Positions 37,794 through 48,738 are shown, counted from the first letter of the stretch. The stretch is 64,000 nucleotides of DNA from Candidatus Tisiphia endosymbiont of Dascillus cervinus (GCF_964026405.1 NZ_OZ032146.1:682001-746000), one strand, 5' to 3'. Numbers and translations are program-made. The notes: generated by a model not told the origin, from the letters alone.

Positions 37794-39640
37794 TAATGTT
37801 TATATCTTGTTTTTATATAAATTATAATTGCTATTAAAGCAGCTGGAGTAACTCCAGATATTCTTCTAGCCGCACCAATAGTCGCCGGTTTATGATAATG
37901 GAGCTTTTCTCTTACTTCTGTAGACAGACTTGGTATTTTAAAGTAGTCAATATTCTCATCTAATAATTCCAACTCTTCTTCTTTAAATAGTTGAATATCT
38001 GCATTTTGTCTAATCAAATAAGAAGAATATCTTGATTCAATACAAAGATAATGAAGAATTTTTTTATTTAATGAAATAAGTTCTGGGAATATCTCTATTG
38101 TTTTATCAACACCAAAATTTGGTAGTCCTAGTAAATCAAATGCTGTTTTATATGAACCATCTTGTGCGATAGACACACCCAAGTTAGCTAACTTAGTAGT
38201 TGTTAAAGAAATAGTTTTTACAATATTTTCTACCTTATGAATATCGTCACATTTCTTACTAAAAATCTCTTTGCGTAAATTGGATATAACACCAATATCT
38301 ATGGCCATTTGAGTTAGCCTTAAATCTGCATTATCAGCCCTAACAGAAAGTCTATATTCAGATCTGGAAGTGAACATTCTATAAGGCTCCACTGTACCAA
38401 GGGTAATTAAATCATCAATCATAACACCAATATAAGCATCTGCTCTGGTCAAAATAAAATCTGATTGATTTTTTATCGATAAGGCTGCATTAATGCCAGC
38501 CATAATTCCTTGCCCCGCAGCTTCTTCATAGCCAGTGGTGCCATTAATTTGACCAGCAAAATACAAACCTTTAATTTTTTTTGTTTCTAACGTTACTTTT
38601 AATTCTCTCGGATCAACATAATCATATTCTATTGCATATCCTGGTTTTAACATAGTGGCATTTTTAAGACCAGGAATTGTTTTTAGCAATGCTAATTGTA
38701 TATCTTCAGGCAACGATGTAGATATACCATTTGGGTATATAGTATGGTCGTCCAAGCCTTCAGGTTCTAAAAATATTTGATGACTTGCTTTAGAGAATCT
38801 AGTAACCTTATCCTCGATGGATGGACAATATCTTGGTCCTATACCCTTGATTTGTCCAGAATACATAGCTGATTTATCTAAATTATTCCTAATAATTTCA
38901 TGAGTTTGTTCAGTTGTTCTAGTAACGAAACAATTTATTTGCTTTATCTTAACAGAATTTGTAAGTTCGGAGAAAGGACGTGGCACGGTATCTCCAGCCT
39001 GCACTTCTACTTCGTTATAATCAATTGTTCTTCCATCTATTCTTGGAGGGGTACCAGTTTTTAACCTACCAAGAGAAAAACCAAAAGATTTTAAAGTGTT
39101 AGATAAACCGTATGACGGCTTTTCACCTATTCTACCAGATGGGATTTTTTTAGTTCCTATGTGAATGAGTCCGGATAAAAATGTACCTGTAGTTAACACA
39201 ACTTTTTGACACTCAATACACGTACCATTATCTAAGGTTAATGCCTTTACTCTAGAGTCGTGGACTTCAATATTTTCTACAGACGCACATAAAATTGTCA
39301 AATTTGGGTGATTTATCAAGACATTATGCATAGCTTTTTTATAAAGTTTTCTATCAGCTTGAGCTCTTGGTCCCCAAACTGCTGGTCCTTTACTTTCATT
39401 GAGCATTTTATAATGGATACCGGCTTGGTCTATAATTTTACCCATGAGTCCGTCAAGTGCATCTATTTCTTTTACTAAAGTGCCTTTTGCTACCCCACCT
39501 ATTGCAGGATTGCAAGACATTTCACCAAGATTATCTAATTTTAGAGTAATTAAAAGAGTATCTACACCTAAACGCGCAGAAGCCGAAGCTGCCTCGCAAC
39601 CAGCATGACCACCACCAATAACTACAACACTATATCTCAT
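37793..39640 (-). CDS. mnmG: tRNA uridine-5-carboxymethylaminomethyl modification enzyme MnmG (GidA)
   Basis: FAD enzyme that, with MnmE, builds cmnm5U34 on tRNAs. The 615-residue protein has the dinucleotide motif [35 protein letters not shown], the catalytic-cysteine region, [18 protein letters not shown] and the C-terminal [19 protein letters not shown]. It is the first of mnmG-rsmG-parA-parB-aldolase, preceded by ndk on the same strand (11 bases). Confidence 0.97.
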   Translation of the reverse strand: MRYSVVVIGGGHAGCEAASASARLGVDTLLITLKLDNLGEMSCNPAIGGVAKGTLVKEIDALDGLMGKIIDQAGIHYKMLNESKGPAVWGPRAQADRKLYKKAMHNVLINHPNLTILCASVENIEVHDSRVKALTLDNGTCIECQKVVLTTGTFLSGLIHIGTKKIPSGRIGEKPSYGLSNTLKSFGFSLGRLKTGTPPRIDGRTIDYNEVEVQAGDTVPRPFSELTNSVKIKQINCFVTRTTEQTHEIIRNNLDKSAMYSGQIKGIGPRYCPSIEDKVTRFSKASHQIFLEPEGLDDHTIYPNGISTSLPEDIQLALLKTIPGLKNATMLKPGYAIEYDYVDPRELKVTLETKKIKGLYFAGQINGTTGYEEAAGQGIMAGINAALSIKNQSDFILTRADAYIGVMIDDLITLGTVEPYRMFTSRSEYRLSVRADNADLRLTQMAIDIGVISNLRKEIFSKKCDDIHKVENIVKTISLTTTKLANLGVSIAQDGSYKTAFDLLGLPNFGVDKTIEIFPELISLNKKILHYLCIESRYSSYLIRQNADIQLFKEEELELLDENIDYFKIPSLSTEVREKLHYHKPATIGAARRISGVTPAALIAIIIYIKTRYKH

Positions 39641-39651
39641 ATAGACTATAA

Positions 39652-40074
39652 TTATTCTACAATTTCTTTTTCAGTAAAAAATAATTTCACTTCTCTTTCT
39701 GCACTTTCTAAACTATCAGAACCATGGATACTATTAGCCTCAATATTCTCTGCAAAATCTTTTCGAATTGTGCCTAGTTCAGCATCATTTGGATTAGTAG
39801 CTCCCATTATTCTACGATTTTTTAAAACAGCGTTTTCCCCTTTAAGCACCTGCAAGACGACTGGACCAGAAATGATATATTCCACTAAACTATTAAAAAA
39901 TGCCTTTGACCTATGTTCTGCATAGAAATTTTCTGCTTGATCTCTAGTTAAAATAGTCATTCTTTGAGCTACTATTTTTAGTCCAGTATTTTCTAAGTAA
40001 GAAATAATTTTACCAATTAGATTTCTTTTCGTAGCATCTGGCTTAATCATTGAAAATGTATATTCTTGAGTCAC
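39652..40074 (-). CDS. ndk: Nucleoside diphosphate kinase
   Basis: Transfers gamma-phosphate between nucleoside di- and triphosphates. The 140-residue protein has [43 protein letters not shown] and the active-site His in NSIHGSDS. It probably leads the mnmG operon. With Tlc-type import in the same window, it would balance imported nucleotide pools. Confidence 0.97.
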   Translation of the reverse strand: MTQEYTFSMIKPDATKRNLIGKIISYLENTGLKIVAQRMTILTRDQAENFYAEHRSKAFFNSLVEYIISGPVVLQVLKGENAVLKNRRIMGATNPNDAELGTIRKDFAENIEANSIHGSDSLESAEREVKLFFTEKEIVE

Positions 40075-40163
40075 AGTAAACCTTTATTAATTTATTGTTA
40101 ATATTTATATAAATTTATATATTTTTGGCAAGCAAATTCTGATAGCATGGTTAAAGTGGTACT

Positions 40164-41450
40164 TTATGCAATTTTTCTAGAACTATAATTCCAAGTTAAG
40201 GAAAAAAGTATTGCCCCCAAGAAAGCAGACAAGATAAAAAATAAAAAAACACCATTCCAACCTAAATTATCAGAAATCCAACCAACACATACCCCAGCCA
40301 ATGCAGCACCAAGATAACCAAATAAGCCTGAAAGACCATTAGCTGTACCAACTGCTTGTTTATTAGTAAAATCTGCTGTAGCAACACCTATTAAGACCTG
40401 CGGTCCAGATACAAAAAAACCAGCCAAAGCAAGAATAATCATGCTAAATATTTCATACTCGTTTGGTATTTGCCAAAATAAAATAAGAGTAAAAGCCAAA
40501 ACAAACATAAATACTGAACCAACTGGACCACGTCGTCCTTGAAATAGCTTGTCTGACATCCATCCAGCAACAACACCACCAATTAAACCTAAAATATCAT
40601 AAGAAGCAACTTGTAGACCAGCTTGAGCAATAGTAACGTTTTTTAGTTCATGTAAAAATACGGGTGCCCAAAAAATTACACCTGACCGTACAATATAAAC
40701 AAACATATTAGCAAAACACACATACCACACCAACTTATTACAAAATACAATTTTTATTAGTTGAGGCGTTAATAAATTATCACCATTGTTTCCAAGAGAT
40801 ATATCACATTCTTTATACTCTTCTACTATGGGCAAATTAACCTCATTGGGAGAATTACGTAATCTATTAAATAAAAATAACGATATTAATAATGCCACTA
40901 TTCCAGGAATTATAAATGCTGCTTTCCAACCATAAACGTCTATTAAATAGCCACACACTATCATAGTAGTTGCTCCGCCAATTTGATTAGAAGTAGCCCC
41001 TAAAGACCATTTCATTCCTAATTCCTTAGAAGCGTACCAATAAGTCAACATACGTGTTGCAGGCGGCCATCCCATGGATTGAAACCAATTATTCAGAATC
41101 CATAAAAAACCCAGTAAGGTTATACTAGAAGCAAAACCCGATAACAATGTTATGATGCCTACAAGGGCAAGACCAACCACCATAAATATACGAGCATTTG
41201 ATCTATCGCTAAAGAATCCATTACACAACTTTCCTACACCATAAACTATAGAAGAGACTGTTAAAATCCAGCCAAGTTGAGTTTTTGTTACCTCAAAATG
41301 ATCCATTAAAGCAGGCATTGCAATATTAAAATTCTGACGACAAAATATGAATGTTGAATAACCAATAATTATTGAATATAAAATTCTAATACGCCAGCTA
41401 TTATACTTTCTAGCATAAGGAGGTCTTTCTTTGAAGGATGTACTTATCAT
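40164..41450 (-). CDS. glpT: Organophosphate:phosphate antiporter family MFS transporter, GlpT-like
   Basis: A 428-residue, 12-TM major-facilitator protein. The opening YSTFIFCRQNFNIAMPALMD, the first-half GKLCNGFFSDRSNAR loop and GWPPATRMLTYWYASKELG are typical of the OPA (GlpT/UhpT/PgtP) family. R. prowazekii has a GlpT that takes up glycerol-3-phosphate for phospholipid synthesis; the substrate here is inferred from that. It is separate from ndk by about 90 bases. Confidence 0.82.
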   Translation of the reverse strand: MISTSFKERPPYARKYNSWRIRILYSIIIGYSTFIFCRQNFNIAMPALMDHFEVTKTQLGWILTVSSIVYGVGKLCNGFFSDRSNARIFMVVGLALVGIITLLSGFASSITLLGFLWILNNWFQSMGWPPATRMLTYWYASKELGMKWSLGATSNQIGGATTMIVCGYLIDVYGWKAAFIIPGIVALLISLFLFNRLRNSPNEVNLPIVEEYKECDISLGNNGDNLLTPQLIKIVFCNKLVWYVCFANMFVYIVRSGVIFWAPVFLHELKNVTIAQAGLQVASYDILGLIGGVVAGWMSDKLFQGRRGPVGSVFMFVLAFTLILFWQIPNEYEIFSMIILALAGFFVSGPQVLIGVATADFTNKQAVGTANGLSGLFGYLGAALAGVCVGWISDNLGWNGVFLFFILSAFLGAILFSLTWNYSSRKIA

Positions 41451-41637
41451 CGTTTCCTTAGGTTATTACTTGCAAACATTTGAAGAGAGTATATATGCTT
41501 GTCAGGAAAAATGCCACAAGCTATTATGTATTTTGTATCTAAAACTTATTTTTTATCAAATGTACTTGAGATTTATTGCGAGCTAGGTTAACCTCCTATA
41601 GAATCTAAGACAATAAAATTAATTCCAAACGACAATT

Positions 41638-41817
41638 ATGACAAAATTATTAAGATTTTCTCTGTTTTTTGTTATACTCTTGCAATTATTATCATGCACT
41701 CCTGGTCCTCCTTACGAGATTAAAAGCCCTTGTGTGTCTGTTGAATCAACAGATTCTTCGAGTAGTGGCAACCCATGTGTTCGTAGACCGGTAAACTTAA
41801 CTAGAGATATTGCCTAA
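41638..41817 (+). CDS. Small lipoprotein of the DUF2706 type
   Basis: A 59-residue protein starting MTKLLRFSLFFVILLQLLSC with a clear lipobox (LLSC, Cys20), then TPGPPYEIKSPCVSVES and NPCVRRPVNLTRDIA. The TPGPPYE-KSPC and NPC-RRP blocks match a tiny rickettsial lipoprotein family annotated DUF2706, as I recall it. It should be lipidated and anchored in a membrane. It is 18 bases upstream of comF, same strand, and likely co-transcribed. Function is unknown. Confidence 0.82.
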   Translation: MTKLLRFSLFFVILLQLLSCTPGPPYEIKSPCVSVESTDSSSSGNPCVRRPVNLTRDIA

Positions 41818-41835
41818 AGGTTTGCTTTTATAATA

Positions 41836-42747
41836 ATGTACAAAATCAGTAGATTGTATAATTACCTAATAGATTATATCTTGCCAGCAAGATGTTTGTC
41901 TTGTGCTGAAATGACTGCCACTAAAGAGGGTTTTTGTCTAAATTGTTGGAAGAAACTTGATTTTATTACAAAACCTTACTGCAATATTTGTGGTTGTAGA
42001 TTAGATATATCAATTTTAGATAATATGTGTTGTGCAAAATGCTTTCAACATAAACCTTGGTATGATGTATCTCGTAGCTTAATTAAATTTAATGAGCATA
42101 GCAAAGAAATAATTCATGCCTTTAAATATCAAGATAAGACTATTTTTTCCAAAACTTTCAGCAAATTACTTTATATACAATATCACAGCGAATTTCAAGA
42201 TATTGACCTGATTGTTCCAGTTCCAATGAATAGATTCAAAAGATTGTTTAGAATGTATAATCCTGCTTTGATTATGGCTCAAGAAATCAGCAGACTACTA
42301 AAAAAACCGGTAAGTCCTGACGTATTAATTAAGTCAAGATGGACCAAATCCCAAACTTTTTTATCTAAAAAAGAACGAGAAAAAAATTTATCAAATAGCC
42401 TTATATTCAATAAAAAATATCAAATTATAGACCAAAAAATATTATTAGTAGATGATGTATTAACCACTGGCACTACCATTAACAAATGTGCTAAAATCTT
42501 AAAGAATTCCGGGGCTAAGAGTGTTTATGTTATGACAATTGCCATGACAATACTCTTATATCCCCATTTTGCACTCATTAAATTGAGGATAAGCTACTTA
42601 AAAATTCACTTTAACCTTCAAACTACCTTGGTGACCAATATATTTGCTGGCAATGTTAACATTATAGATAATACCACATTCCATCATATTATATTTCGCA
42701 GTGAAACCAGTACCAACAGTGAAGAAGGTCTTAACAGGTTTAACTGA
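41836..42747 (+). CDS. comF: ComF-family phosphoribosyltransferase-like protein with 3' extension over ompB
   Basis: Has the zinc-finger-like Cys set (CLSC, CLNCW, CNICGC, CCAKC; about residues 14-75) and a phosphoribosyltransferase core with ILLVDDVLTTGTT (about 203-215). In competent bacteria ComF helps DNA uptake; here its role is unknown. Family members end soon after VYVMTIA (about residue 236). This frame then continues about 67 codons, the last 50 of them antisense to the end of ompB, so the native stop seems lost; the extension is unlikely to be meaningful. Confidence 0.82.
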   Translation: MYKISRLYNYLIDYILPARCLSCAEMTATKEGFCLNCWKKLDFITKPYCNICGCRLDISILDNMCCAKCFQHKPWYDVSRSLIKFNEHSKEIIHAFKYQDKTIFSKTFSKLLYIQYHSEFQDIDLIVPVPMNRFKRLFRMYNPALIMAQEISRLLKKPVSPDVLIKSRWTKSQTFLSKKEREKNLSNSLIFNKKYQIIDQKILLVDDVLTTGTTINKCAKILKNSGAKSVYVMTIAMTILLYPHFALIKLRISYLKIHFNLQTTLVTNIFAGNVNIIDNTTFHHIIFRSETSTNSEEGLNRFN

Positions 42748-45700
42748 TTTAGTCGGTAATGGTTCATTTATCCCATCTAACCTTGCATCAATAATTGGTG
42801 CTTTTCCTTTGAAGTCATGATTAACGTAACCATGCAATTCTGGTATTAACAGTACTTTGTTAGCCTTCAGGGTTGCCGCAGTTCTTAACCCCAAAATACC
42901 TTCAAATTTATTGTACGACCTTTTCTTAACAACTAGGTTTTGGAATTTTGTACCAGTTTCCGTATAGCCAGCATCCTTAAATTGCGAATATCTGAACCCA
43001 ATTGTTGGGGTAATCATTAACTTTTCAGAAGCTATATAATTATACCCTGTAAGTAATTGACCACTATAAGAGATAGATTTATACTTAGCAGCAGCAGTCT
43101 CTAGAGCAGTAACATTTCTTTTCACATTCGTTGCAATTAGGCGTCCTTCTGAGTTCCTAACCCTAGTTATACCATATGATGCTATAGCTTCAGTAAACCA
43201 ATTATTGGTAAGATTATATAAACTATATAAGGAGAAGATATTAGTCTTACCGTTAGTTTTATCACCAAATTTCTTATCCTGATGAGACATTTGTGTGTTA
43301 ATTCGGCTATAAGCTGCACCAAGTAGCAGATTATCATTTACTAAACCATCAAATCCAACTATTCCACCAGCTGATTTCGCTTTATAACCACTAACTCCTT
43401 TATACGTTTCTTGGCAAGCAGTACCATAGAATGGACTACCCCATACTCCATACATTACCTGATCATCATCACCAGAGCCTATAGCTGATGCAGCATTTTG
43501 CATAGGTACTGAATTTCCCATCCTTGTTGCAGTAATTTGGGTATCAGCTTGAGCCATCAATCCTCTAATTATTTCAGATGTTGGATTTCTTGCAAGGCTC
43601 TCTCCTATTGGATTTTCATTACCAGGCAATATTCTATCCATCGCTTGAAGGGCATGCTCTCTATCCATCAAACCTATATTGTTCCTGAACTTACCAGCAG
43701 AACTATTACGATCTGTTACATTATTCAATTGTATATAAAATTCCCGTTCTTCCTGTGATAGGGATTTATCAGCAATTTCTTTAGCTATAACTTCCTTAGA
43801 AATGTCAGTTATATATAGTTTTAGATCACTAGAATCCATGGAACACTTTACAAAACGGTTTTGTTCACCAGTTGGGTCAAGCTTAATTTTACTGTTATCA
43901 ATTGCAACAAGACCATTACCATTAACTGACGAAATCACAACATACTTAGCACCCTCCTCAGGGATTTTGTTAATATCAGTCTGAGCTTTCACTTTTATAA
44001 TCAGCTCGTCTGCTTTCGATAAATCCAATTTACTACCTGTCTGAACCTCTATATTACCACCTGATCCGCTTGATGTGTCGTAGGAGGCAGTAACTAATTC
44101 TACCTTTCCTGTCAGCTGTGCCTGACCAGTATATTTTAATTGATTAGCTGCAAGATCTACGGTTAAATCTTTAGCTGCTAAATTACCAGTTATAGAGACT
44201 GTTTTAGGTAATATAATTATCTTAGCTTGATCTGCTTTAATATTAGCAAAGCTGATATTTTGTTCTAATATTACAAACTTATCTGCAGCAAAATTTACTT
44301 CTTTCCCATTAGCAGTTTGTTTAAACCAAACATTATCGGCAAACGTTACCTTACCACCAGTAATTTTGGCATCAACCAGTACTGCCTTATCAAATTTTGC
44401 AATACCTTCATTTTTTATTTCATCCGAACCAATTTGTGTACTATAGGCAAAACTTTTCAATGATCTTGATATGCTAGCTCCATCTACAGTGAAGTTTGGC
44501 ACAGATATAGTTCTGTTTATAGCACCAGCAAAAGTTGCAGTCTTATCACTAGCAATGGTTATTTGCTTAGAATAAACATCACCTCTTACCGTAGCATTCT
44601 TATCAAAGATTACATCAGACAATTTTAAATCATTTGTTCCTAAATTATAAGCAAAGCTTCTATCCGAGTTGAAAATTACTTTACCAGTATTATTAGTTTT
44701 AGTTGATATATCGGAATATAAACCACTATTAATAGTAATTTTATGATCACCCAGTAATTTAATAGATTTTAACCTGTTATTCTCTGACCCAATATCTTGT
44801 ATTCCAGTGGTAAAATCTGCAGCTAATGCAAGAGTATGAACATTATTACCATTAGTCCTAATACCACCTACAGTACTTGTCCCTTCTAACGTTAAAGTTG
44901 CCTCTTTATTAGCATTAGAGAAGTTAATATAATTCGCTGAAACTGCTTGGGTAATCTTTACATCTGCTCCCGCTATGTCTAGAGTATATACTGCATTAGT
45001 AGCACCTATTGCACTATTAACGATTATAGTTTCAGCATTACTAAATTGAACTGTACCTTGGTCAGCTGCATATCCCTTAATATTACGAGTTGTCACGCTG
45101 TTAGCAAACTCAGCAGTTGCTCCAGCAGATATTATGATGTCCTTATCATTAGCAGTTTGAACTTTGTCGCCAAAGACGGTAGTACCTTGGACTTGTATAG
45201 TACCAACAGGACTTGTTGCCGTTCCAACTACACCAGTAACTCTATTGTTGCCTTTGAATGTTAAACCAACTGCATTTCCTCCTGTTGAGTTAATAGAACC
45301 TGTTAAATTAAAGTTATTAGCAAAAATTAAATTATTATTACCATTACCTTGAATTTCAGTAATATTATAATTGCCACCTACTAATCTTACATCACCTGCC
45401 CCAGCTTTTAACATCTTTAAGTTAGTAATCGGACTTGTTACTGCACCAATTCCTAGGAATTCTAATGTTCCATTAACACCGCCAATTATACTACCATTGA
45501 TGTTCTTATTAGGTGTCAAGCTAATTGTACCAGCATAATTTTTGAAATCTACATTACCTGTAATATCACCATTAGCGGTAAATACAGTATTCGTAGCAAA
45601 TAAAATATTGCTATTAACATCACCCAATGTTAGTTCATTTACATTTAATTCTATATTTTTACTATTAATGGTAATCTGCTGAGTGTTAAATTTGCCATCA

Positions 45701-48459
45701 CCAGAAAAAATTACCTTTTGTAACTTATTAACAGCAGTACCTAAAGATAAGCCAAATCCAGCAATCTTTAATTCTGCTCCAGCATTAACAGAATCAAACT
45801 CAACCACACCTGTATTAGGAGCACCTGGATTTAGATTGTTTTGCAAAGTTATAGTTCTATCTCCAGCATGACTATTCCGTAAGGTTAACTGAGCATCTGC
45901 ATGGTCAAAAATAATCTGATGATCAGCATGAGCATTTAAATCAAAATTAATGTGTTCTGCATCAAGTATATAATTTGCTGGACCGACACCAGCACCAGCA
46001 TCCGCCCCAATATGAATATCTACAATCTGTGCGGAGGTGGTACTTTTATCGGTAAATTCTGCTCCATTAATAAGGCTCAATCTATCTGCACGATGGATGT
46101 CAAGACCATTAGCACCTCCTGCGATGGTAACTTTGCCACCAACAATCAAACTAGTTAGATTATTAACTGTACCAAGGCTCTTAACTCCTCCTACAGATGA
46201 TTGTAGAGTTAAAATTGCATTCTTACTATCCATCAACACGAGACCACCACCACCAACACCAACAAATCCTGGTAAATTATTGTGAAAAGTTATGGTGCGA
46301 TTATTATCTTTTGTATGTAAGGACAATGCTGAATTTGCATTGCTGAAAATAATAGCTTGATTACCACCAACACCATCATTAAGAAGATCAACATCATCAG
46401 CTGAGGCATTTATTAATAAAGTCTTATTATTCCCTACTCCAGCAGCACCTATATTTATGGTCTTAATCTTTCCAATGTCTTTATGTGTAGCTTGGAGGTT
46501 AGCATTAACATTTAAAGTACCATGATTACCATTTGCTATTGTTGAGTCGAAATCATAAGGTCCAGCAGCACCGTTAAATGTCAGTATCCCATCATTAGCA
46601 GCATCAAAAGTAACTCCTCCTGCAAAATGACCACCAATTGTTACAGTATGACCAGCAGCATTACCAAAGTGCAGATCATTAGTATAGACACTTCCTCTTA
46701 ATGTAGTAGCACCATTAATATTAATTCGGGCAAGTCTTGCATCCTTAGCACCAATATCCTTAGTTATCGTACCAACTCCTGCGAAATTTAATGTGCCTAC
46801 ACCAGCTCCACCCGCAGTAATAGGACCAGTGATTGTCTTATTATTTCCTAGAGTAATTGTACCTGCATTACCGTTAAAATTCACACCACCTCTAATCCCA
46901 TTAGCATTTAACGTACCAGCCGCATTAAAATTCACAGTACCACTAATCAAACCTGCAGCGGTAACATTAGCAGCAGCATTGTTAATATTAAAATTTCTGA
47001 CCTTGGCTGCACCCCCTAACTGTACAACACCTCCCCCAGCAGCATTTCCAAAATTAACCTCTGCTAAAGCACAAGCAGCACCAATAGCCCCGGTTACCTC
47101 ACCATCTCCTGCGAAGTTTAATATGCCAGCCTTAATAGCACCAACATTATTATTATCCACATTACCATCGATTTCCTGACCAGCTCCTAGAGTAATTATA
47201 CCATCATTACCTTTGAAGTCCACACTACCCTCAATCCCAGCATCAGCATTTAACGTACCAGTCCCATTAAAAGTCACATTACCCTTCACCAAACCTCTAG
47301 CATTGACAGTAATCTTATTATTATTTATATAAAAATTTGTGACCTTGGCTGCACCCTGTAACTCTACAACACCTGTTTCAGTTCCCCTGAAATTGACCAC
47401 TGTTAAAGCATTAGTAGCACCAATAGCCTCAGTTACCGTACCAGCTCCTGCGAAGTTTAATATACCAGCACCACCACCACCAGTGTTATTCACAGCACCA
47501 TTGATTGTCTTACCACTTCCTAAAATAATTGTACCGTTATTACCGTGGAAATCCACATTACCCGTAATCCCAGAATGAGCAGTTAACCTACCAGCCGCAT
47601 TAAAATTCACAGTACCAGTACTAGTCATCAAACCTCTAGCAATAACTATAACATCTTTATGGTTTATATTAAAATCGGTGGCATTGACTGCATCCCTTAA
47701 ATTTACAACACCTCCCCCCGCATTAGGCTGCCCAGCAGCAATTCCAAAATTAACCTCTGCTAAAGCATTAGTAGCACCAATAGTCCCGGTTACCGTACCA
47801 GCTCTTGCGAAGGTTAATACGCCCTGCTGATGTACACCAGCCGAGACATTGCCGACAGCTATATCCCTATTATTATCAGAATGAACTACAAGAGTTGAGC
47901 CTGCACCACCAAGCGTTACAGCACCCAAGCCAGTGTAGGTATTGGGGTCTGCATCGAAGCCATGATCAACCGCAGCAGCTGGAGTACCAGTTAAAGTTAA
48001 GGTGTGACCAGCTTCTATCTTTATAGGTAACCTACCAGCACCTGCACCAACATGATGAGCATCAGGCACTATAGAACCGATTGACAGATTTTGATTAACC
48101 GTAAGCTCGCCGGGATTCTGGTTAGCTAGGTTGATAGCTGTAATAGTGGCATCAAGTATGTCGGCATTAAGTGTAAAACCACCACCATAGCTGATTGCTG
48201 GTCTATCAGCTGCAATTACAACAGCCTGCATATCATAATTCGCCCCTCGATCTGTACCATCGTTATTAATATGATTCCAAGTGCGATTACCCGCTCCATC
48301 ATCACCAATATTATTCAAATTCGTGTCCCACGTTATCATAGCACCACGATCAGCCTGAGGCGCCGCAAATACCACACCACTACTGCCTAGGCTAGCTACA
48401 ACCGAGGCGATTGCACTACTAGCCAGTAAATATTTAAAGAATTTTTGTTTTTTTGCCAT
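42598..48459 (-). CDS. ompB: Outer-membrane autotransporter, Sca5/OmpB type
   Basis: About 1953 residues (ATG at 48459 preferred over 48462). A signal peptide (FFKYLLASSAIASVVASLGS, cut near VFAAPQA) is followed by a beta-helix passenger and a C-terminal autotransporter barrel (about residues 1690-1954, opening at QVMYGVWGSPFYGT and ending HQGSLKVKVNF). Residues about 213-570 hold four diverged repeats of about 112-118 residues, each opening G-LNFAG-GT-T-IGA. OmpB is the major rickettsial surface protein, cleaved into passenger and beta-peptide, and mediates adhesion and protection from ubiquitylation and autophagy. The passenger is Gly/Asn/Ala-rich and higher in GC than its neighbours. Another Sca paralogue cannot be fully excluded. 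Confidence 0.82.
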   Translation of the reverse strand: MAKKQKFFKYLLASSAIASVVASLGSSGVVFAAPQADRGAMITWDTNLNNIGDDGAGNRTWNHINNDGTDRGANYDMQAVVIAADRPAISYGGGFTLNADILDATITAINLANQNPGELTVNQNLSIGSIVPDAHHVGAGAGRLPIKIEAGHTLTLTGTPAAAVDHGFDADPNTYTGLGAVTLGGAGSTLVVHSDNNRDIAVGNVSAGVHQQGVLTFARAGTVTGTIGATNALAEVNFGIAAGQPNAGGGVVNLRDAVNATDFNINHKDVIVIARGLMTSTGTVNFNAAGRLTAHSGITGNVDFHGNNGTIILGSGKTINGAVNNTGGGGAGILNFAGAGTVTEAIGATNALTVVNFRGTETGVVELQGAAKVTNFYINNNKITVNARGLVKGNVTFNGTGTLNADAGIEGSVDFKGNDGIITLGAGQEIDGNVDNNNVGAIKAGILNFAGDGEVTGAIGAACALAEVNFGNAAGGGVVQLGGAAKVRNFNINNAAANVTAAGLISGTVNFNAAGTLNANGIRGGVNFNGNAGTITLGNNKTITGPITAGGAGVGTLNFAGVGTITKDIGAKDARLARININGATTLRGSVYTNDLHFGNAAGHTVTIGGHFAGGVTFDAANDGILTFNGAAGPYDFDSTIANGNHGTLNVNANLQATHKDIGKIKTINIGAAGVGNNKTLLINASADDVDLLNDGVGGNQAIIFSNANSALSLHTKDNNRTITFHNNLPGFVGVGGGGLVLMDSKNAILTLQSSVGGVKSLGTVNNLTSLIVGGKVTIAGGANGLDIHRADRLSLINGAEFTDKSTTSAQIVDIHIGADAGAGVGPANYILDAEHINFDLNAHADHQIIFDHADAQLTLRNSHAGDRTITLQNNLNPGAPNTGVVEFDSVNAGAELKIAGFGLSLGTAVNKLQKVIFSGDGKFNTQQITINSKNIELNVNELTLGDVNSNILFATNTVFTANGDITGNVDFKNYAGTISLTPNKNINGSIIGGVNGTLEFLGIGAVTSPITNLKMLKAGAGDVRLVGGNYNITEIQGNGNNNLIFANNFNLTGSINSTGGNAVGLTFKGNNRVTGVVGTATSPVGTIQVQGTTVFGDKVQTANDKDIIISAGATAEFANSVTTRNIKGYAADQGTVQFSNAETIIVNSAIGATNAVYTLDIAGADVKITQAVSANYINFSNANKEATLTLEGTSTVGGIRTNGNNVHTLALAADFTTGIQDIGSENNRLKSIKLLGDHKITINSGLYSDISTKTNNTGKVIFNSDRSFAYNLGTNDLKLSDVIFDKNATVRGDVYSKQITIASDKTATFAGAINRTISVPNFTVDGASISRSLKSFAYSTQIGSDEIKNEGIAKFDKAVLVDAKITGGKVTFADNVWFKQTANGKEVNFAADKFVILEQNISFANIKADQAKIIILPKTVSITGNLAAKDLTVDLAANQLKYTGQAQLTGKVELVTASYDTSSGSGGNIEVQTGSKLDLSKADELIIKVKAQTDINKIPEEGAKYVVISSVNGNGLVAIDNSKIKLDPTGEQNRFVKCSMDSSDLKLYITDISKEVIAKEIADKSLSQEEREFYIQLNNVTDRNSSAGKFRNNIGLMDREHALQAMDRILPGNENPIGESLARNPTSEIIRGLMAQADTQITATRMGNSVPMQNAASAIGSGDDDQVMYGVWGSPFYGTACQETYKGVSGYKAKSAGGIVGFDGLVNDNLLLGAAYSRINTQMSHQDKKFGDKTNGKTNIFSLYSLYNLTNNWFTEAIASYGITRVRNSEGRLIATNVKRNVTALETAAAKYKSISYSGQLLTGYNYIASEKLMITPTIGFRYSQFKDAGYTETGTKFQNLVVKKRSYNKFEGILGLRTAATLKANKVLLIPELHGYVNHDFKGKAPIIDARLDGINEPLPTKSVKPVKTFFTVGTGFTAKYNMMECGIIYNVNIASKYIGHQGSLKVKVNF
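46440..47824 (-). repeat. Four diverged tandem repeats in the ompB passenger
   Basis: Copies begin near 47820, 47465, 47128 and 46795 (reading leftward), each starting with the coding of ILNFAG-G-VT-AIGA. Period about 335-355 bp. They are diverged, so old, but similar enough to recombine. Confidence 0.7.
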
Positions 48460-48560
48460 CATTTTACCATTCTATAATTTAAAAAATATAATTCATTTCT
48501 ATATCCCTGCCATCATTATGTTCCCCCTATCTCTCTTAACGATGTCACCCCCCTGCATAG

Positions 48561-48738
48561 CACAACTGTTGAAAGTTAAAAAGTCGTCTATTAGCGAACG
48601 AACGTACGTGAGCGTGGCAATCCATGAAGCTTGTCATATAGATTGCTTCGTCGACCTACGGTCTCCTCGCTAATAGACGGTTTAAGCCTTACAACAGCAC
48701 TTCGCTAATAGACGACTTTTTAACTTTCAACAGTTGTG
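48561..48738. repeat. 178-bp palindromic element, copy 2
   Basis: Ends cacaactgttgaaagttaaa and tttaactttcaacagttgtg as in copy 1 (21390-21567), with the same length. The inverted arms extend through aagtcgtctattagcga and tcgctaatagacgactt. Flanking gcatag is present on both sides (48555-48560, 48743-48748), a possible target duplication. The interior differs from copy 1. The surrounding 48463-49004 also carries fragments of the catccc-ctgcgtagg repeat (48742-48830); no gene seen. Confidence 0.75.

Noticed and set aside
43537-48026. Many plus-strand frames antisense to ompB, some over 100 codons
   Set aside because: The low-complexity Gly/Ala/Asn-rich passenger gives long Pro/Thr/Val-rich antisense frames; no start signals or family features.
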